NCBI GenBank assembly: GCA_013139625.1
Contig: WTAK01000411.1
Location: 1 to 9,255 of the forward strand
DNA from: Candidatus Delongbacteria bacterium
Lineage (GTDB): Bacteria; UBA4055
Length of the DNA: 9,255 nucleotides
Direction: 5' to 3'
Part shown: positions 5,495 through 9,255 of the stretch, in pieces
Position numbering within the stretch: position 1 is the first letter of the stretch
How the letters are laid out: the number at the start of each line of letters is the position of its first letter
The notes under the pieces: model-generated
What the model was told of the DNA's origin: nothing
The model's database searches: none
Seen by the model: the letters and a program-made list of their open reading frames with translations, nothing else
Position numbers and translations under genes: made by a program

Positions 5495-5853
5495 ATATAA
5501 CTAATATAGTTCATATTATAGGATTCGCCCTTATACTCATAGGATTTTGGGGAATGTTGACTCAAAAGAATATGATCAAGATAATTCTTGGATTAGCAAT
5601 AGTTGAGGTTGGAGTACAGCTTGTAATGGTAGCTTTCGGATTTATCGAAGGAAGAACAGCTCCTATCCTAGATTCAGCAGTAGAATTAAGCAAAGCATCA
5701 GAGCTGATCGTAGATCCTGTTCCACAGGCATTAGTACTAACAGCGATCGTTATTGGCGTAGCAGTAAATGCTTTAATGCTGACATTTGTAATAAGATTGT
5801 ATCAAAAGAAAAGATCATTATCAATTAACGATTACAAGGACTTAAAATGGTAA
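5491..5853 (+). CDS. mnhC: Mrp/Mnh antiporter subunit C (NuoK-like; MbhG/MbsG-like)
   Basis: A 120-residue protein with three membrane helices at about residues 5-23, 28-50 and 80-103. It is the NuoK/MrpC relative that contributes to the proton path between the small subunits and subunit D. Glu39 in LGLAIVEVGVQL (33-44) is the conserved membrane glutamate of helix 2. DPVPQALVLTAIVIGVAVNA (75-94) is the hallmark of MrpC. The C-terminus is basic and cytoplasmic. The ATG overlaps the previous stop (ATGA) with AAGGGGGA at 5477-5484 as the ribosome site, and the end overlaps the next gene by 7 bases. Length and motifs are complete. Confidence 0.93.
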   Translation: MNITNIVHIIGFALILIGFWGMLTQKNMIKIILGLAIVEVGVQLVMVAFGFIEGRTAPILDSAVELSKASELIVDPVPQALVLTAIVIGVAVNALMLTFVIRLYQKKRSLSINDYKDLKW

Positions 5854-8800
5854 ATCCAATATATATAATAGCTATCTTACTTGGACTTGGGTTTTTGTTG
5901 CCGTCGTTAAATAAAACCGGAATAAAAGTTACGGGTACGATATTTTTCTTAGGAATTCTGGCTGTTTCAGTAATAAGTTTTCAATGGTTGGCAGCTTTTG
6001 CATTTGATGGTCAGGAATTAAAAATGATATTTACAGCAGGATTTGAACCTCCGATGTCTATCAATTTACAAATGGGTCTGAATGAAGCTGTAATAATAAG
6101 TTTAATTAATTTCGGTGCTTTGCTTGGAGCAATTTATTCATTCAGATATTTTGCGGAGAACGGAGTTCAAGCATTGGTAGTATTTTTACTGTTCATACTC
6201 GGAATGAACGGATTAGTATTGACCAGAGATATTTTCAATATTTTTGTTTTCTTAGAAATAACTTCAATTGCAACATATATACTGATAGGTATGGATCTCA
6301 GATTGAAATCTTTATCTGCAGGATTTAAATATATGATCGCAGGTGGAATAGCAACGGTGTTCTTACTATTAGGAATAATCCTGATATATTCAAAGACAGG
6401 AACTTTAAATTTAGATGGAATGATCGCTGCGGTTTCTATAGCAGGTTCATCTCAAATCTTATTTGTAGGTGTATTCATACTGATATTCTCAGTGTTGATA
6501 GAACTGAAAGTATTTCCGGCTAACGGATGGGCTTTAGATGTTTACGAAGGATCTGACACAGGTATCTCTGCAATGATCTCTGCAACATCTGCAACAGCTT
6601 TACTATTTGTACTTTACAAAGTACTTCCATTAGCTTCTATGGACCTAACACAGATAATAGTTCTAATCGGAGTTCTAACTTTTGTGGTCTCAAATCTATT
6701 TGCAATAAAGCAGAAGAGTACGAATAGACTGTTAGGTTATTCTTCAATAGGTCAAATTGGTTTATTGATATTCGTAATAGCATCAAAAGATGTATTAGGT
6801 GCTAACTTTGAAAAAATATTCTTTGGTTTACTTATAAGTCATTTCTTAGCTAAAGCAGGATTATTCTGGTTATCCGGAATTGTTAAAGCTGAGAAAATTA
6901 AAGGCTGGGTAAAAATAAAGAAAAATCCAATTCTAATCTTTGCATTCGGAACATTCATTTTTGCATTGATGGGATTTCCTCCATTTCCATCTTTAGCTGC
7001 AAAATGGTCATTGGTAATGATACTGGCTGAAAATGGATCATTCTTATGGATATCTCTGATATTGATAGCATCATTACTTGAAGTATTATATCTGTTAAGA
7101 TGGTTCGGTTATATCATTAAACTTGAAGATAGTGAAGAAAAAGTAGAAAAATCCAATCATCAGTTGGTTCCTATCTATGTTGTAACTGTATTGCTTTATG
7201 TTGCAGGTTTCTATCTTACAAGATCATTTGATGCAGGATTGACAATTAACTTTATACCATTGGCATTAGTAGGAATACTTTTCTTAATAGACTTTTTGCC
7301 TGCTTATGTAAAAAATACTTTGGTATTGGCAGCAATATCATATTATGGATATAATCTGGTTCCTGAATTAGATACTTTGAAGATGATATTTGCATTGATC
7401 TTCTTAGTTGGTGGAATACTTACTTTCATTCCGGGATATAGCGTAAAAGGAAAAAGAATTGGATTCTATCCTGTGGCAGTAATGATGTATGTAGGACTTG
7501 TAGGACTAATTGAAGCAACAACTTTCTTTGAATTCTTCTTTGCTTGGGAATTAATGACCGTAGGTTCTTATTTCTTGATCCTCAGAGGTAAAAGATCTAT
7601 GCCTCATGCATTGAGTTATATTTTATTCTCAGCAGGTGGAGCTTATTTAATCTTATTCGGATTTGCTTTATCAGGTGCTGAAACAGGAAGTGTATTATTA
7701 ACTTCATTGTCAGATGTTCATATTTATGCAACGGTAGTATTCATACTACTTGCATTAGGATTTATGACTAAGACTGCATCAGTCGGACTTCATATATGGT
7801 TACCTGGAGCTCACGCAGAAGCAGAAAGTGATGTTTCTCCTATGGTTTCAGCAGTGTTATTGAAAGCCGGAGTTTTCGGTCTGATAATTCTTTTCATTGC
7901 AATGAGAAATAACGATGTTTCAAACTTATTCTATATACTCGGCTGGGTAGGAGCAATAACTGCATTACTTGGAAATATAATTGCTTCGTTCCAGGAAGAT
8001 GCAAAGAAACTCTTAGCTTATTCAAGTATAGCTCAACTTGGTTATATTCTATTTGCTCTAGCACTGATGACAAATGTTGGATGGTTAGGTGCTATTTGGT
8101 ACTCAATAAATCACTTTTTGTATAAAGCTTTATTATTCCTTGCAGTTGGTGCGATCGTTATGAAGCTGAAAACTCATAATATGTATGAAATGGGTGGATT
8201 GATAAAGAAGATGCCGATGTCATTTATATCTGTAATGATAGGTATAATTGCACTCTCAGGTGTACCTCCATTATCAGGTTTCGGTGGTAAATGGTTACTT
8301 TATAACGCTTTTATTTTAAAAGGATGGTATTTCCAAGGTGCGATCATTGCATTCTCAGGAGTTGTAGCATTCCTGTATCTCTGGAAGCTTATATACTCAA
8401 TTTTCCTTGGACCGATCAAAGACAAGCATAGAAAAATGACAGAAGTTTCAGTTTGGTATTTAATACCTCAGTATTTAATCATAGGTATCTTGATGTTTAT
8501 CGCAATGAAGCCAAGAATGATCTTAGAGAAGGTTGGTATATCTTTAAAGGAATATCTTCCTGAAGATACTGTTACATGGAACGGTAATGCTGCATCAACA
8601 TTTGCGGATGGTAAATTATTCGGTGTTTGGGATCCGTTCTATATCATGATCATAGTTATGGTTCTGTTTGGAACTCTTTTAGCATTCTTATTAGTTGCTA
8701 GTAGAAAAGCAACAAAAGTTAAAATGTTCAATGTTGTTTACTCTGCCGAAAGACCTGAAAGTCCTCAAACGACACATTTTTCATATAATATGTTCTCACA

Positions 8801-8990
8801 TTATAGAAAAGCAATGGGGTTCTTAGCTTTACCTCTTGTAAGTAACTTCTGGGATTTTATCACTGATCTTTTCCACTCAACTTCTGATTTCTTCAGAAAA
8901 TTCTATAACGGAAGTGCTCAATCTTATATAGTTCATATTATTAGTTTTGTAGTATTTTTCTACTTTATTCTTAACGGAGGGATATTTTAA
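5847..8990 (+). CDS. Fused double antiporter subunit (MnhD/MbsH + NuoL/MbsH'-like)
   Basis: A 1047-residue membrane protein with two complete MnhD/NuoM/NuoN-type halves in one frame. Half 1 (about 1-430) has Glu137 in RDIFNIFVFLEITS, the tract ELKVFPANGWALDVY (219-233), YSSIGQIG (298-305), H332 and K336 in SHFLAKAG, and K386 in PPFPSLAAKW. Half 2 (about 440-880) has Glu568 in FFAWELM, K642 with LHIWLPGAHAEAESDVS (648-664), K673, YSSIAQLG (725-732), H756 and K760 in NHFLYKALLF, and K815 in PPLSGFGGKW. A hydrophilic joint, LEDSEEKVEKSNHQ (426-439), links them. The tail (about 930-1047) has a helix at 931-951, a polar and amphipathic stretch, and a last helix at 1027-1044, reminiscent of the lateral-helix extension of NuoL-type subunits. 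Half 1 lacks the usual lysines at the positions of K642 and K673. The ribosome site AAGGA (5836-5840) fixes the ATG, which overlaps mnhC. Confidence 0.9.
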   Translation: MVNPIYIIAILLGLGFLLPSLNKTGIKVTGTIFFLGILAVSVISFQWLAAFAFDGQELKMIFTAGFEPPMSINLQMGLNEAVIISLINFGALLGAIYSFRYFAENGVQALVVFLLFILGMNGLVLTRDIFNIFVFLEITSIATYILIGMDLRLKSLSAGFKYMIAGGIATVFLLLGIILIYSKTGTLNLDGMIAAVSIAGSSQILFVGVFILIFSVLIELKVFPANGWALDVYEGSDTGISAMISATSATALLFVLYKVLPLASMDLTQIIVLIGVLTFVVSNLFAIKQKSTNRLLGYSSIGQIGLLIFVIASKDVLGANFEKIFFGLLISHFLAKAGLFWLSGIVKAEKIKGWVKIKKNPILIFAFGTFIFALMGFPPFPSLAAKWSLVMILAENGSFLWISLILIASLLEVLYLLRWFGYIIKLEDSEEKVEKSNHQLVPIYVVTVLLYVAGFYLTRSFDAGLTINFIPLALVGILFLIDFLPAYVKNTLVLAAISYYGYNLVPELDTLKMIFALIFLVGGILTFIPGYSVKGKRIGFYPVAVMMYVGLVGLIEATTFFEFFFAWELMTVGSYFLILRGKRSMPHALSYILFSAGGAYLILFGFALSGAETGSVLLTSLSDVHIYATVVFILLALGFMTKTASVGLHIWLPGAHAEAESDVSPMVSAVLLKAGVFGLIILFIAMRNNDVSNLFYILGWVGAITALLGNIIASFQEDAKKLLAYSSIAQLGYILFALALMTNVGWLGAIWYSINHFLYKALLFLAVGAIVMKLKTHNMYEMGGLIKKMPMSFISVMIGIIALSGVPPLSGFGGKWLLYNAFILKGWYFQGAIIAFSGVVAFLYLWKLIYSIFLGPIKDKHRKMTEVSVWYLIPQYLIIGILMFIAMKPRMILEKVGISLKEYLPEDTVTWNGNAASTFADGKLFGVWDPFYIMIIVMVLFGTLLAFLLVASRKATKVKMFNVVYSAERPESPQTTHFSYNMFSHYRKAMGFLALPLVSNFWDFITDLFHSTSDFFRKFYNGSAQSYIVHIISFVVFFYFILNGGIF

Positions 8991-9255
8991 TGGAATTGTC
9001 ACTTACATCAAGAATAGTATATTCCTTGTTAGGACTTTTTATTGTACTTAATTATGGCATGATCAAATCAGGTATCATGAGAAAGATAGTTGCCAGAGTT
9101 GCAGGAAGATATGGTATTCCTATTTATCAACCTTATTTTGATCTTATTAAGAATTTAGCTAAAAGGTCGCAGATCACTCATGGTATGATGTTCTATCTTG
9201 GGCCGATCTTCAGATTAGCAGGTGGTGTCGGACTTTTCACGTTCATGCCTTTAAT
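8990..9255 (+). CDS. NuoH/HyfC-like membrane subunit (MbhM/MbsM-like), 5' part
   Basis: The first 88 residues of a subunit of the NuoH family, cut by the window end. Residues 8-24 form the first membrane helix. ARVAGRYGIPIYQPYFDLIK (35-54) is the family hallmark, the loop corresponding to the quinone-chamber or ferredoxin-proximal region of NuoH, which contacts the peripheral arm. FYLGPIFRLAGGVGLFTF (68-85) begins the second helix. The ATG overlaps the stop of the fused antiporter gene (TAATG), and GGAGGG at 8976-8981 supports it. This subunit is what turns an Mrp module into the membrane arm of a complex I, Mbh, Mbs or Ech-like machine. Its place directly after the H-H' gene agrees with the Mbs/Mbx order. 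The true length, normally about 300 residues, cannot be seen. Confidence 0.9.
   Translation, partial: MELSLTSRIVYSLLGLFIVLNYGMIKSGIMRKIVARVAGRYGIPIYQPYFDLIKNLAKRSQITHGMMFYLGPIFRLAGGVGLFTFMPL

Noticed and set aside
1..9255. CRISPR arrays, tRNA or rRNA genes, insertion sequences, phage genes
   Set aside because: No regularly spaced direct repeats, no tRNA-like cloverleaf or conserved rRNA segments, and no transposase or integrase motifs were seen.

Overview
The window is low-GC bacterial DNA (roughly one third G+C by eye, with many AGA, ATA and TTA codons). The alkaline phosphatase has a lipoprotein signal and an H/W active-site variant, and the large operon encodes an Mrp-type antiporter module of the kind found in ferredoxin-linked respiratory complexes. 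Together these suggest an anaerobic or facultatively anaerobic bacterium, possibly of the Fibrobacterota-Chlorobiota-Bacteroidota/Cloacimonadota kind. That placement is an inference with low confidence; nothing here fixes the taxon.

Left part (1-943, minus strand): a small DUF2809 membrane protein and a GNAT N-acetyltransferase. A 260-bp intergenic region (944-1203) separates the acetyltransferase from a divergently transcribed alkaline phosphatase lipoprotein (1204-2595, TTG start). It holds a perfect 24-bp palindrome, a second inverted repeat and a candidate sigma-70-like promoter. The phosphatase gene ends in a strong intrinsic terminator. After that, 2596-2888 is non-coding and carries three stem-loops that look like members of an intergenic palindrome family, followed by a promoter.

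Right part (2889-9255, plus strand): a MarR-type regulator heads a tightly packed operon of mnhE, mnhF, mnhG, a DUF4040 (MbhD-like) protein, an MbhE-MnhB fusion, mnhC, a 1047-residue protein made of two fused MnhD/NuoN/NuoL-like antiporter halves, and a NuoH-like subunit cut off by the window end. As I recall it, the order A-B-C-D-(E+F)-G-H-H'-M is that of the archaeal membrane-bound sulfane-sulfur reductase (Mbs/Mbx), rather than the Mbh hydrogenase, where a separate I subunit and the hydrogenase subunits follow H. The window therefore appears to show the membrane arm of a bacterial Mbx/Mbs-type complex: ion-pumping Mrp modules joined to a NuoH-like subunit that should connect to a peripheral iron-sulfur arm encoded downstream. 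That catalytic arm is not in the window, so the electron acceptor (protons, polysulfide or other) cannot be decided here.

The points most worth a second look are the H-H' gene fusion; the replacement of two transport-line lysines in its first half (Glu219 and Thr250 where the second half has Lys642 and Lys673); a 13-codon mini-ORF wedged between mnhG and the DUF4040 gene whose start resembles the start of the next gene; and the 24-bp palindrome upstream of the phosphatase.
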